From contig NC_065875.1 in the NCBI RefSeq assembly GCF_933775445.1, positions 23,435,555 to 23,499,554 on the forward strand: 64,000 nt of DNA. Direction: 5' to 3'. Numbering within the stretch: the first letter of the stretch is position 1; the number at the start of each line of letters is the position of its first letter. A program made the position numbers and the translations under genes. A model generated the notes under the pieces. That model did not search any database, was not told where the DNA came from, and was given only the letters and a program-made list of their open reading frames with translations. Shown piece after piece: positions 36,210 to 50,731 of this stretch. Origin of the DNA: Argentina anserina (Eukaryota; Streptophyta; Magnoliopsida; Rosales; Rosaceae).

Positions 36210-37138
36210 TTTTGGTTTTCTTCGAATTCTTGGAGAGATTGTGAGGCTGTACAGTTATAGTTTAGTAAAGGCTTTGCGGTTATTTTGGCGGGAAGATAAG
36301 AGACGTGGAATCTTCGCATTGGTGCGGTTTGGGGTGAGACCCGATGTTGGGCCGGCCTGTTAGCCTGGAACAGTGTGAATAGCTGAAACCCTTTTCAAAC
36401 CCATTTGGCGATCTCATATCTATATTATGTCTTACTGGTTTTCATACAAATTGAAAATAATAAAAACATTGATAAATGTGATTAATTTACGAATTTGAAC
36501 GGATCATGTTTAACGGATTTTCTTTGTCGATTGATGTTAACTAAAATGTGATTGAAAATTTTGTAGGATTGATTAAATCATGTCGACCTAAAATGTGAAC
36601 CATATAATGCTAATATGTGATGGAAAATTGCGCCTCATTAACCATTAATCAAAGAGTCTTCAGCTAATCATTGGCTTAATAGTCCTCGTTGGACAGACTC
36701 CCAAGAATATGACATGAGAGATCTGATATGTGAATTTGGGTGTGATACATGTCCGTTTCAATTATTCTCAGTGAGAAACACAAAAAGTATTCAAAGACTT
36801 GCCAGTTTGGGGGCTTGTAGCCTTGTAGAAGTAGTGTTCTCCTTTTGAAGTACAAAAAAAAAAAAACCAAAATCAATGGCATTTGTTGAATATTCAAGAG
36901 GTTTATTGTTTAGATATCAATGGCATAACAAAACTAAGGAACTTTCATATATTCTTCTGTTCTTGGGTATACATGTCAACCAGTAGAACAGTACGAAACT
37001 GTTTGCCAAGGGCCTAATCTTTAACTATCATTGAACCTGTGATTGTGTAAACCATATCAAACATTGTCATTTCTCACAAGATGTTATATTGAACAGACAC
37101 AACAGAAGCCTAGCTCTGACAAACATTATCAACCAGTC
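36210..37138. other. intergenic, no gene seen
   Basis: The upstream region of the fasciclin-like gene on the left and the 3' flank of the F-box gene on the right. I see no other gene. Confidence 0.55.
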
Positions 37139-38634
37139 TTAATCTTGGATGAAAACAATTCCAGCTTTAGGAGAGGCTCTTGTAAAACTCAGCAACTCGG
37201 TGACTATTATTAAACGCGCCTCCATAGTAACAAAAACACAAGGCATTATACTCATTACTTCAAGCACTGGTGATTTTCTCAACAAAAATTTGATAAATTC
37301 CATCTCATGCGGCAGTCCAGATATATCAGTCATCTTCACGACTTTCAATTTGTGGAATGTGCAATCTGAAGGGCCTTCTTTCTCCCAGAAATCCAAATCG
37401 GGTGATTCTGTTGACGTTAGAGACGATCCCTATATTTGGCAGTAATCTTTACTATTAAATGAGGGGTAAAGCTGAAGTTCCTTACCGAGAGTAAAGCAGA
37501 TAAAGAAACAGAAAACACATTCAATATCTTACCGAGAGTTGAAGTTCCTTCAAATTAGGAGAGTTTGTAATCAAGCGAAGAACAACTAGTATCTCTTTCA
37601 TATCTTCAAAACTCACTTGATATAATTCAATGATCTTCAGATGGTTATATGTAATTGGAAGGACGCCCGGGTCTTTACCTATACTCAAATACTAGAAAGA
37701 AAAAAAGAACAGTATCAGTGTTGTGAAACATAAATACAGGTTATACAGCTATGGTGCCACACTGGATTATGAAATGCAAGTGAGAATAAATAAACAAAAG
37801 CATCAATTTTACCTTAGTAAAGTAGATATGCCCAATAAGCTTCTCAAGGCGTGGTAAGCTGCCAAGAAACTTGATAAACTTGCAATTTGAACTATGCTCG
37901 GGGTACTCAGCATTTTCATCAGTCATGTACAAAGCAACAGATAAATCAACCAAAAGAGGAGTATTTTCTAGAGTTATGTCCTTAAATTCACCTTCGAGAC
38001 ACAAGTACTTGAGATTCGGAGCACGGATAGTTAAAGCTAGGCTATCAAAGTATGACAGAGATAGACTCTCAAGTAGCGGGCAACTAGAAATAAGACTTTC
38101 AATTGCCTCAGGAGCAACCAAAACTTGATGAAGATTGAGGCTCTTCAAGTTCAAGAATCCTTTAAAGCTAGGAGGTGGATCCAACTCGCAGCGAAATAGG
38201 TCCAGACGGGTCAGCTTTTCACAATAAAAAAGACACCAAGGCACCCTAAACCACTCGCCATCTTCTCCCAATTCAAGAAGCAATTCTTTGATGCCATTCC
38301 TTGAAAGGAAAAGTATCCATTGATCTATATCCGGGCAGCTCTGCAAGTACGAAGTAGAGACCTGGAACTTGTGAATAGGGCCTTGGTGAAGAAAGAGCGC
38401 TCGAGTTATAAAATTGACAAGGCTTTTCTCCACAACTACTTGATCGCCAGATAGAGCAACACATTTTTCGTCGAACACAAGATGAGTGAGTGTAGTCCAT
38501 TTGTATCTCCATTTCCTTGACAAGCAGCTCGTTCTTATAGCATCTCCTATCGGCAAACACGTGAGAATGCTCTCTATAATGCTCTGAGGCAGATTGCTTA
38601 TCAAATCAAGATCCGGTTTATCGCCCATTAGCAT
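37139..38634 (-). CDS. F-box/LRR/FBD protein
   Basis: Substrate-recognition subunit of an SCF-type ubiquitin ligase, as judged by family; the substrate is unknown. Exons on the minus strand are 38634-37813, 37691-37533 and 37429-37139. All phases are 0, giving 423 aa. The F-box is at about residues 8-48 (ISNLPQSIIESILTCLPIGDAIRTS read in two parts, then RKWRYKW). An irregular LRR region follows (FLNLKSLNLHQV, LISSCPLLESLSLSY, APNLKYLCLEG). The C-terminal FBD-like part has LKVVKMTDISG and EFIKFLLRKSPVLEVM. I chose the start at 38634 (MLMGDK) because a good acceptor (TGTGGCAG) lies three bases upstream of it. That fits a 5' UTR intron from 39050 to 38638 with donor GTAAAG; MGDK at 38628 is an alternative. 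Length and layout match the At1g13570-like group. Such genes evolve fast, so orthology is not claimed. Confidence 0.88.
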
Positions 38635-38637
38635 AAA

Positions 38638-39050
38638 CTGCCACAAAGAAAACAATCAGTTTTGGATTCTTTCTTCAATAAACTAAAGTGCTCACAAACT
38701 TTGAGGATGAATATGAATTCCCAAATTGTACATTTTTCACCCTCAGAATCTGAAACAAAAAGTAACAGAGCTCAGTGCTCTGACTTCAATCTAAAATCTT
38801 TACTCTTAAGTTTCACCAATAACCTTGTTTCCGTATCTCTCTTTACATTGAACCATGGCGCATCAATCAAAAACCCGTATGAAATTCCATTGAATCGAAG
38901 CAAACCCAAGTCATTATATATCAGATCTTCAAGAAATTAAAGAATGGAAGCAACAGAATCAAAATAAAATATACTAACAGCAGTTTAAACCAGATGGATA
39001 GACAAACAGAGATCTCAGAATTGCTGTCTTCTCCAAAATGCAATCTTTAC
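38638..39050 (-). other. probable 5' UTR intron of the F-box gene
   Basis: Donor AAG|GTAAAG at 39050 and acceptor TTTGTGGCAG at 38638. The upstream exon would end near 39051. Placement is by consensus only. Confidence 0.5.
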
Positions 39051-40049
39051 CTTAATACTGTCGACTCAAGAGGTGTTCGCAGCGATCGGAGGTTCGGTGC
39101 GGCGGTGTGATCAGATAAAACTCAGTTTAACACCTTCTATGACGGTCCCGTCCGGTCGGGTCATTTTTTACGTGCGATGTACGAGGTTCGAGGATGACAC
39201 CGTAGACACTTATTGACATCTCCAACCGTATAACGGTATAAGTTATTTTCGTAGCGAGAATTAATTATAATTAGCTTATTAATGAGTTATAATCTAACAT
39301 ACACTCATATTTAAATTGAGTTATAAATGTAACATTAAAAAATTTAAAGAAATACTAACTAAATTTCAGATTTTTTTTGAAATAGCTAGTCTCTTGGAGA
39401 TGCCATTTTGCCCAACATACCTATTTTTTTATAAAGGAAAACTCTTACTAACTCGACCATACTAGCAGTGTTATGTGACTCTTACCAACTCGGCCAAAGC
39501 ACGCTGATCGTGTAGTGTTTTGCCCAACATATTTGTCAAGCAAGTTTTAACGCATTTTTTTTAAGGAAAACTCTTACCAACTCAACCATACTAATAGTGT
39601 TATGTGACTCTTACCAACTCGGCCACCTCTAGTAGTGTTATGTGAGTAGCCACACTAACTTGGTGTTACTAAAAGCACACCGATCGTATGCTTAATCTCG
39701 TAAAAACCAAAAAAGGTTGTGATCCATCTTGATCTTAAGTTTGGCAAATTAACTGAAAAAGAGATGAGGTTGGCTCAAGAGAGATGACTGTAATTCTGAA
39801 ATTCATATTCTTTTTGTTAAAACTAGCAATTCAATGGAAATGCCATGAAATAATGCAAGTATCCCACAAAATTTCAAAATTGCTACGGTTCCCTTCTTGT
39901 AACAAACTCTCAAAGAAGCTCTCTGGCTCCTATCGTTGCTTTGGCTATCTCTATCTGTTAACTGTGTTTTCCGGGAAGAAGGGCAGGGTAGTACTGCATT
40001 ACAACTCAGGTGCGAAAAGTCTATTAGTTTGTTAAGTTCTCAAGTCAAA
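39051..40049. other. intergenic with a duplicated segment
   Basis: Lies between the F-box promoter and the 3' end of the TTM gene. It contains a two-copy tandem duplication (listed separately). No gene was seen; a frame at 39784-40035 is unsupported. Confidence 0.5.
39434..39640 (+). repeat. tandem duplication, period about 129 bp
   Basis: A segment starting AAGGAAAACTCTTACTAACT at 39434 recurs at 39563 with few changes. Both copies run through GTGTTATGTGACTCTTACC and CAACTCGGCCA. Part of the motif (TAGTGTTATGTGA) occurs a third time near 39630. Origin unknown. Confidence 0.75.
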
Positions 40050-43000
40050 TCAGCTTCGATTTAAGATGGCCTTGTATATGACGACTCCTATAATGCCAAC
40101 AGCAAGCGTTACTGCAAGAGGACCTGTCATGCGTTCAGAACGAGCATCTGTTCCTTTACTGCTGTTAGTTCTTGCTGGTCGATTTTTCTCTCCCATGCTT
40201 TCTCGGAGAAGATTATTGAGATTGTCCAATTGATGCATGATTTGCCTTTGTCCCCTTGTAATATTTGATATCTGATAGAAAGGATTAACAAACCAGTCAA
40301 GAAGTAAACAAGTTTTTACTCCACATTTGCTACTACTTGGTAGTATTTTATGTTCTGCAAATTTTGATGAGGTATAAGTGTATAACTGAGGTAGATCAAC
40401 TACAGTACCTCTTCCAGTGCTGGAGAATCCTTAGCCAGCTGGGCAGAAGACGAGGAGTTTGGCATTATAGATCCAGTTAAGGACCCATTGCCTAAGCCAG
40501 AGATGAAATAAGAAGTGGGAGCGGAGCCATTGCAGGTTTCAGCTTGAAGAGCCAGGTTTTGTTGGCTAGAACTTTTCTTCACAGTCAACTTGGAATTCAA
40601 CTCTTCAATTCGATTCGTAAACTCATCCATTCTCTCATTCAATGACGAAATATGTTCTGAAAGCTGAGTAATGACTCCCTGCCACATAAGAAAAAAGAGG
40701 AGCAAGAGAGAGAAAAAGAAGAAAATCGGTAAGTGATCAATTAACCAGAAGTGTCTCCAATACCAAAAGCACACATAATGATTATCAAGCCCCACTATAG
40801 TACCTGGCTTGCTAGTGTTGCTTGTGATTCTGAATTTCTGTCATCAAACCCTTGACCATTGGAATATCCAGTGAGCCTGGATGTACTTTTGTCCCTTTGG
40901 TTTGTATATGACTGCGACATACCACTGTCCATAATAGACTCAGGTCACAGTTTTGCGCAGAAAATGAAAAAAGAAAATACGGTGAAAGTTGAGTATAGAA
41001 GAGAGCCAATGCTTGCTACAACAGTGGAGATCATTGTTTTCATGACAGGAAGAACACCGAGTTTTTAGATATGTTGAGAGTGGAAAGAACCAAAAATTCC
41101 TTAAAGACATGGCAATGCATCCATCTCATGTGAAGCAAATAAAACTGAAATTATAGTTAACACATTGACAAACTATCACTTTCAAGATGATGGACCAACG
41201 CTCATGTTGGCCCCTCAGTTACTGAGACAATGTCCACTGACCATAAAAAGTACAATGCAGTCTAACCAGATAGATAAAGTTCTAGAAACACCCACAACCC
41301 ACCCCTAAATTCAAATTTACAAAAAAAAAAAAAACCGGTGAATTTAAAATCAAACCTCTTGAGATGCTTATTTCTCATGACAGCTGCAGAGACTCTAGAA
41401 AGTGCGTCTCTGGGGCTCAAAACAACATCCTCATCTAGGCTAAGCCTTGTCTTCAAATCATCTGGCAAGGCCTGAAAGTTTATTGGAAGGGGAAAAACAG
41501 AAAAATAAGGCAAGCTATGCTTTTGGATCACCATCACATCATCCTAGATCCCCAAAAATACACGGAATTCTTACCATGACCTCATTCACCAGCTTTTCCA
41601 GTTGAATTTGTTCAATGTAGGTTCGAGAGATGTATGAACCTTCCAAGCCAAGCTGCTCTGCCACACATCTTACTACTACTCGATCCTTTCCTTGCACCTT
41701 TAACCAAATCAGTAGAAATTTCAAGTTACCATGATATGCATAAGAAACAATTAAATGAAATTAGAAAATTAAATACCACCATAAGGTTTATGATTTATTA
41801 AAGCCATAGGATGAGGGGCCTATCCATAGAGGCGACCTCTTATTCCAGTCCCACTAGAATCACAACCCTTAAACCTAGTCTAATCTAAAATTCAATCAAG
41901 CAAACATAGACAGTTAGAGCATATTGAATGTTACAAAAGATCTCGGTTAAAAATTCTATAAACATGCATTCTTGATTCATGTTAGAACTTTCTATACTTG
42001 TTTATGTAGAAGAAATTATCTGTATAGCTATTGAAAGTAAATTGGAACTTATCAAAAGGGATTTAGTAATCCCCTCATTAGGAACTATGTCAGTTTTGGT
42101 TTTTTGATTCTCATATATCTCCCCCATATGCTTTTCCCCCTAATTAAAATTAACTGTCCCTAGTTACGTAAATTAAGAGAAATAGTACAAGCAAGTATAC
42201 AGCATCCAACCATTATGTGGTATCCAAATATTAGAGCATAATAACAGCAAACCTGAATATATCCACGATTTAGTTGCTCTAACCAATCAATTTTCACACA
42301 GACACCATCATTGGAGAACACATGACTGCTTCTTTTAAGGATAGTTGCAATTGTGTATCCCAGAGCCATTAGTCCACCAAGAAGACGCACACTGACCTCA
42401 AAAGTTATTCTTGGTGATATAACAAATGGATTATCGGTCACCCACTCCTGAAATATGAAGTACACTGTCTAATCATGTATATGCAAATAGAATCATTTTT
42501 GGCGATGTCATTGAAGCTATATATAGATATTGACCTAGGTAAGTCCTCCACAACCTATCCTATCTCACACGAAATACAGAAACAAAGTTTTGAAAAGCAA
42601 ACCTCAAACATGAGACTATATTTCCCATCTTTATCCCGCATTCTCAGATATGATTGACAAGATTCTGGATCTTCACCAGGTGGTAAAAGATATATATCAT
42701 AAGTCTCTTCCTTGGCTTCTGTATGCTCTTCAGTAAAGACTGCCTTTATTTGATCCACCGACAAGGGCTTCGCTGACTAAAATATATGGTGCACGCAAAA
42801 TTCAGTAACGACGCAGGTGTAAGAACTTCAGGTTAGCAATCAACATCAACACAAAGCACATTTACTACAAGGAATGGAGATTAACCTTTAAAATGTAAGT
42901 GGGACTTTGAAATCCAGTAAATGGATTGAACTTGTTCACAATTTTTATATGAGCAGTTTGAAGATCTGGCTCGATAAAGGCCTTGTACATTGGGTATACC

Positions 43001-44541
43001 TGTACATGTGAAGAAGTTCAGAGCTTCTGGAAAAGCAACAACTTGTCAAGTGCTTAATGGTAAGGAGGGGAGAAGAAAGATACTGTTTCCGATATTTGAT
43101 GAATTATTTCTTCTGGTTGTTGGCCAGCTCGCTGTATGTCCCGTAAAACCCTTTTAACAAGGTCAAAGTGAACACCACCTGTGACAGATACTCGTAGATC
43201 CAGTAAAGGCCGCAACTTTTCACTCAAAGCATAGATGCCTTCAATGATCACGATACGGGAGCTTGGGACTTCAACTGTCCTGTCACCAGCAAATTCTTTC
43301 GCATAAGAGTTTGACCAAATCAGATCATACAAAAGTTGAAGAGAAAGACAATCTCAATCAATACAAACAGTAATAATCTCTGTCATTAGACATCCTATAA
43401 CATGATATTTAAGCTGGAAGCATTCTCGTAAGTAAAAAAAATAACCATCACCAGAGAGAGTGGAATAACTTTGAGATAAAAGGTGAGCATTAAAGTTCTC
43501 TGGGGTGGTTAATCCTTCGATGACAAAAGACAGTTAAAATTTCGCTATAATTCAAGCTCACTGTATTTATTATTCACTACATTCAATTTTATTAAGAAGT
43601 TAGAATTCAAATTTAAGGTTCCTAGGGATATAATAAGCTTTCTCAACCTGTATCCTGTGCGGGAACTGGACTTGAAGTCATAAACTGGCACCTCAACCGC
43701 TTTCCCTGCTCTTAAGTCACTAACATTTTGGAGCAATGTATCATAGTCTGTCAGACGTGGATCTGCACAGAAAAGATTTAAAAGAATTACTGTATTGTCT
43801 CAATACATGAAAATGCCTCACCTCATGGACAGGACACAAACCTGAAACAAATATATAGGTTCTGCAGCAAAATTACATACTGAAGGGTTTAAAAGAATTT
43901 TGCATCATCTTCAATTACAAGGTACATGAACAATGATCAGAGAGAATCATTTACTTTTTAGGCCAACGTATATATATCGTACTCATTCGTACAGAATAAT
44001 TACCTCATAACGAACTAGATTATCCATCCTGGCATGCAAATGCAAATCTTACATTTTTCTAATATGATTGCATGACATAGAGCAGAACTTATCTCCCTAG
44101 GAAATTTATGCAAGAACATCTCTTTTATTTTACTTCCTGATTAAAGAGAGAAACGAATGTACATAGCTTCATAACCTGAGAAGTAGCGAAGCTACTGAAC
44201 TTACCATCAAAGTTGCCATCAACAATTCGACTGGCGTCATTATAGTTGTCCATGGATATGACCGCAACACTCGGCATGAAGTTGAGTATTTTTTCAGTAA
44301 ACACAGACTTTCCAGCCCCAGAAGGACCCGCCACTCCTACCACTATTATTCCATCATTTTTTTGGGCTAGCAACTGACATGCACGGATTACAATAAAGAA
44401 ACCCTTCTCAAATGACAGAGAACTTTGGATTGGTGCAATCTCATAATAATTGGAATCCTTCCTCTTAACTAATCGGACTTGATCTTTTAAAAGGCCTGGC
44501 CGTTTTTTATGTGAATCAGAACCAGACATATTTTGAGCCAT
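40050..44541 (-). CDS. TTM: TTM1/TTM2-type protein: P-loop (uridine kinase-like) + CYTH + C-terminal membrane anchor
   Basis: Plant triphosphate tunnel metalloenzyme with a uridine-kinase-like N-terminus. Family members are reported to act on pyrophosphate and to affect senescence (TTM1) or immunity (TTM2). Minus-strand exons are 44541-44205, 43762-43648, 43279-43084, 42999-42886, 42776-42603, 42447-42253, 41697-41575, 41471-41356, 40924-40804, 40678-40409 and 40271-40050. All are GT-AG with consistent phase, giving 660 aa. The P-loop GPSGAGKS is at 72-79, followed by [11 protein letters not shown] and [11 protein letters not shown]. The CYTH domain spans about 230-430 ([43 protein letters not shown]). 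Next are a coiled coil near 498-530 and a single helix close to the end ([15 protein letters not shown]) with a short basic tail, that is, a tail anchor. A noncoding first exon probably ends at 45672. TTM1 versus TTM2 cannot be decided. Confidence 0.93.
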
Positions 44542-45974
44542 TAATACTCCTGACTTCTCTGAGGAGAAATTAAAAAAAAAACAAAAAAAATGGAGTGAGA
44601 CAGGAGTACACATGAAAGCTCACAATGCAAAGGAGGGCAAAGATCAAATGGTGCTTACAAATTACAATAAATGCAAATGGAATAATTTTAGCTACTCAGA
44701 TACATTTAACATCCATGTCTGCTTGCACATAAAAGACACATAACCCCACCCTTCACCACACACATAAATAATGCTGCTTCTGTTTCAATTGATGAAAGTT
44801 TAAGAAAAAGACAGCATCAAAATTTAAGCAACTACCATTTTAAGTATTGCCAATGCATGACTGTTTAATCAACGGACTTTTTGCCACAAATAGGCACAGC
44901 ACTGCTGAGAGCTACTCTGGTTAATAGCTTTAAGAATAGCAAAAATTGCCAATCAGCTTCTGAAAGGATTCAAATTATGAAACGCCTCAGATGCTTAGAG
45001 CGTTGGATGGCACAGGCAAATCACTGCTTCCTACTAACTAAATACACAAGAAAATCATCACTGTGCTATGAATCTATGATCATAGTCAATGCTACTGCAG
45101 TTCGTGTCCACATCAAATATGACAATTCTTCTACTTGCAGAAGAATTGTAGCATATAACTAAAACCACGTCGTAAAAAGAAAAGAAAACTCCCCATAGCA
45201 ACTATAGTTCTGTAGATAGAATTCATATTAGTCCCCTAATACTCAGATACACCCAAATGCCATAACTAACTTGTACCAAACAAAACTAACACATTCTTGC
45301 TAGCTCCAATTGTATAACCAAAAGCTTGCCAAAGAAGCTGTACACTGCAATGAAAAAAGTTATTGCCTTTTAATCTCTACATTCCATAAAGATCAAAGCA
45401 AACACCTTTCTGCACTCCCTTAATAACCAGAACAAATTCTTGATGCAAAGCAAAGTTCTTTATCACAAAAGCTTGAATCAATCACCACTCAGATAGCAAA
45501 ACCACAATTAAAACACACCCAAGAAACCAAAATCAATACCAGAACACAAACACTAAAACCAAATTCCACACACAAAACTCAAAAGCTCTGTTCTTGGATC
45601 TAAAAATGGCTGCTTTACCAGACCGCCTCCACAAAAACAGGAATCACATAAAAGAGAAAAGTAGAGATTACCCAGAAAACAAAATACGAAAACAAGCCAA
45701 TACCCAAGTGGGCAGAGTAACGAATTGTGAAGGTGAAAAACAAACCAATGTGTGTGGTTGTGAGGAGTGAAGGGACACACTTGTGTTATGCGGCAATGAG
45801 TCGAAGTGAGAGTTCAGCAACAATGATGAGTCAGAAGCTTTGGCATCATGTTAAGGTTAGTGTTCCCAATACAACCAAACTATTAAATGGTTTCCCTTCT
45901 TACAGGGTCCGCTTTTTTTTCTTTTTCTTTTTCTTTGGGGAAGATTTTATGGGAAGTGGGAATTCTAGAGAATC

Positions 45975-46010
<36 letters not shown>

Positions 46011-46100
46011 GTCTGAGAAGTGAGCGAGAGAAGAAGAAGAGGGGAGGTATTAAATACTAGAATTCGTTTTTATCGTAGAACAATAATTACAATTTAATTC
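44542..46100 (-). promoter_or_regulatory. 5' UTR intron and promoter region of the TTM gene
   Basis: A good acceptor (TTTCTCCTCAG) lies just upstream of the TTM start codon. A donor at CTGG|GTAATC (45671) implies a leader intron of about 1.1 kb. A (GA)n run at 45979-46009 is upstream of the presumed first exon. Open frames at 44881-45162 and 45553-45780 have no support. Confidence 0.45.
45979..46009 (+). repeat. (GA)n microsatellite upstream of TTM
   Basis: About 15 uninterrupted GA units, followed by further GA-rich sequence to about 46045. Confidence 0.9.
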
Positions 46101-48155
46101 TGAGATTTTCTACAATATTGACTTTGTTGTTCAAGAGTTCAACTTCCTCGAAATCTGTTAGGTGAAAACTAGTGTTTTAGGTAAGGGGAATCAGTGTGTC
46201 ATGGTAAGAAAAAAACTTGTATAGTACATTCCAATTTTATATTAATGAGTTGTCAATTGTATTTATCAATTAAAGACTACCGATCTAATCACGTTAAACT
46301 CGCAATATAGTCTTTATTTTAGTATGTAAGAGTGAACAATGAATTTTTCATTATGTAAATATTGATATTTGCAGGTTAAGAAAAAAAGTCGATTTAAGTT
46401 TTTTTTTCTTCAGTCTTTTTAAATCTCGGTTATTAGTCAAATCATAAGTCGGAAATAATAATGAGGATTGTATAGTTGTTGAATAACTAAAGTATGTGTT
46501 AGTGTTTCTCAATTGTGGTATGTATGGAACCACAAAAGGCTTAAATCAACAGTTGGGTACTTCCCATTTCACAAACTAGAAGCACATTCATTGTTCATGT
46601 TTTTTCCAATTGTGGTATCCATGAGGGGGATGCATGCCGATCTAATAACAACACATTCTCAAATAATATGGAAATTGCACTGTATTTGGTTGTTCATGTT
46701 TTTGCCAATTTTGGTGTATTTGCCTTGCAAGCTCCATGAAACAAGTATGAATGGGAATAAGAACATGTTAAACATATTGAAAGAAAGAGCTTTTATGTGC
46801 TGCAATAGTGAAACCTTGGCAGAAAAAAGTACCAAAAACAACAACCACATTGATAATTAGCAGAATTTATCTTTGGTTCAACATTGGTGGTTTTAGAACT
46901 TTAAAGTCATTAATAAATGATTATACAATCTCAAATTTCCATACTTTACTGTATTTGATCACACTCAGAATCCCAGATAAGCATCATTGATACCTCAAGA
47001 TAACCCCTATAGTTTTGTGAAATTGACAATAATAAAAAACAATGACTCAAACAGAAAATGACAGAAAAATTGACTAGGTTCAATCCAGAAGACCTCTTAT
47101 GACTTGCTTCAATTATTTTTTTTTAATAAATTTTGTTCTTGGTACCAATCATTCAATCACCGTCCTCATATCTCTTTTCTTTTCACTCACTAGTCACTAC
47201 CCTACACACACATAAATATCAATTCATTTCGGCAAGGAAAACCAATAAGATCACAAAGACAAGGGATGTCCTCTATGATTGAACTTCTATAGATTTGGTA
47301 AGAATCTTAGTCAACCACAAAATGACCCAGAAAAGTGACTGTATAATGTTTATTCTCATTACTTTCTGTATTTGAAGATTGAGATTCGACACACTTGGAT
47401 ACATCTTTTCACTTTTCTGGCATGAACCAACCACTATTGGTGACTTGAGATAGTCATGAAATCATAATCAACAAGGAATGGAATACCCTTTTTCAGGTGA
47501 AATGATGGAGTAATATTTATTATTATCAGTTAGAGTTCCTATTTGGGGATCAACTTGGCCGGTAGAGTAGATTTGATCCGGTATAGAAATCTATCAATCA
47601 ATCAATCACTACTAATATTTTTGGAGGTAAATTTAACTCATATTCCATCGTGCCCATCTCATTTCCACCGTCCGTAATAAAATGTGTAAGTGTAATCACT
47701 ACCCAAGTGTTTTTTAAGTAAATGTTAAGTTATAAATTTGTTAAAAAAAATGACACTTGATATTTACTTAAAGTGGTGAACATGAGGTATGCATGATAAA
47801 GATGTGCGACAATTTTGTTTCTAATATTTTTGTTCAATAATTCACAAGCAGTAGGGCAAGATACGAATGCTTGTGATCACTGTGATGAATATGATCCCAA
47901 AATTTTAGTAAGGTTTTCCTTCCTCCGCAATCTTGATTTAGTGTTATTGACCAATGATGTTCAAATTTGAGCTCAATCACTAGACCAGGCAGGAAAGTTA
48001 AAATTTGTCTCAAAACTGAATATAAAAGATAAAAACTAGTGTGGTCTCATACATAACAATTCATGTATCACTTCTTGGTAAAAGTAGGACAATAACAATA
48101 TGGTTTGTAACTTTGTATAGTGAACTTGTTCTTGGGGACTAATTGCAGAAGCTCA
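46101..48155. other. intergenic, no gene seen
   Basis: AT-rich, with no recognisable gene. Frames at 46351-46990 are short and not family-like. The right end holds the 3' UTR of the peroxidase gene. Confidence 0.55.
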
Positions 48156-49534
<1,379 letters not shown>

Positions 49535-49603
49535 TTTTGCTGTTATGGTTTTTCTTGAACATCAAAAATACAGAGTGGGAAGAGATGGTTGGGACTGTGA
49601 GGC

Positions 49604-49612
49604 TTATATAAG
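49604..49612 (-). promoter_or_regulatory. TATA box of the peroxidase gene
   Basis: TTATATAAG about 70 bases upstream of the start codon, at an ideal distance for a short leader. Confidence 0.6.
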
Positions 49613-50454
49613 TGAAGAAGTAAGATGGGGTTTTACTTGGTACATGGAGTACTGGAAATAAATAAGTCTGATGGTCAATAGAAGATGCAACTACTACTGC
49701 TGCCCTGGTTGATACGATTTTCCAAACAAGTGTAGAGAGAGCTAAAACGACGCGTGCTTTGTCAATTCGAGTGGTGTAATACTAATAGAAGACCAAGTCA
49801 GCCACCAAACAAAAGCTAATAATAACAACTAATGTGCAACCCTTTAACCTTTAGAAGCTTCATTTCCTTCTCTCTCTATCTTCAGCAGTAAATCAAAACC
49901 AGTTCCCGGAAGATACGATCAAGGAGCAAACGACATGATCTAACGTGTACGAGAAGTTAAATTTGTAATGCTTACTCCTTTGTCTCATTGTTATCTGGCT
50001 TATTGATTAGTTAGATGGTCGTCCCATCTGATTTGGAAGGTGATCTTGATGTCAGATTTCTTGTGATGGAAGTTTTTGGGTGAGAAAATTGAATCCTAGG
50101 CTTCGTCTGCCCCAGAATGCATGTCATCATCTTCACTTTTTCTTCACATACAAGAATGCTGCATTCTTGATTCCTTCTCCATACGAAAGAACCAGAATCC
50201 ACTGAAATGAGTTCATATTGATGGCTTCAACAAGCATAATGCAGCTCCAATCTAACCATCTGCAAGCTAATATCTGCTGTCAAATAGCTCAAGTCGCCAT
50301 GAACATCGCATTAGCCCATCCTACACCATATCAGTTTCTGCTCGGCGCAGACACCCAAGGGTCCATAGCTGCGCATCTGCACTCCCTGAACTCCCTGATC
50401 ACTACATTTCTCTGCAGAACAGTGGTGCTAGTTTCTGGTTTTCATTGTGGTTCC
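49613..50454. other. intergenic, no gene seen
   Basis: Upstream region of the peroxidase gene. An open frame from 50218 has no family resemblance and runs into a small transposon. Confidence 0.5.
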
Positions 50455-50563
50455 CAGTGGCGGATCTCTTTGGAGGCCAGAGAGGGCCACGGCCCCTCCG
50501 GCGAAAATTAATTCTCCCCTTAATTAGGTAACAAATTAGATTATTTTTCAGGTTCCGCCACTG
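50455..50563. mobile_element. 109-bp MITE-like element
   Basis: The ends CAGTGGCGGA and TCCGCCACTG are perfect 10-base inverted repeats. The interior includes GGCCACGGCCCCTCCGGCG. No flanking duplication is evident, so the superfamily is open; CAGTGGCGGA termini occur in plant hAT- and CACTA-derived elements. Confidence 0.6.
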
Positions 50564-50731
50564 GTACGTATTTTTTGCGAATCTAACTATTGACAACAAC
50601 AATGCAGCAGCAAATTCAGCTTAAAACGCAAACTAGAAATGCAGCAATTTAACTATTCAGACGAACAAAAGTCAGCAAAATTTCCAAGCATTCCAATAAA
50701 TTCAAGCTCGAAAAAGCTTGCCTTATACAAT

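Noticed and set aside
46351..46990. Several 60-115 codon frames between TTM and the peroxidase gene
   Set aside because: AT-rich chance frames in conflicting directions with no recognisable motif.
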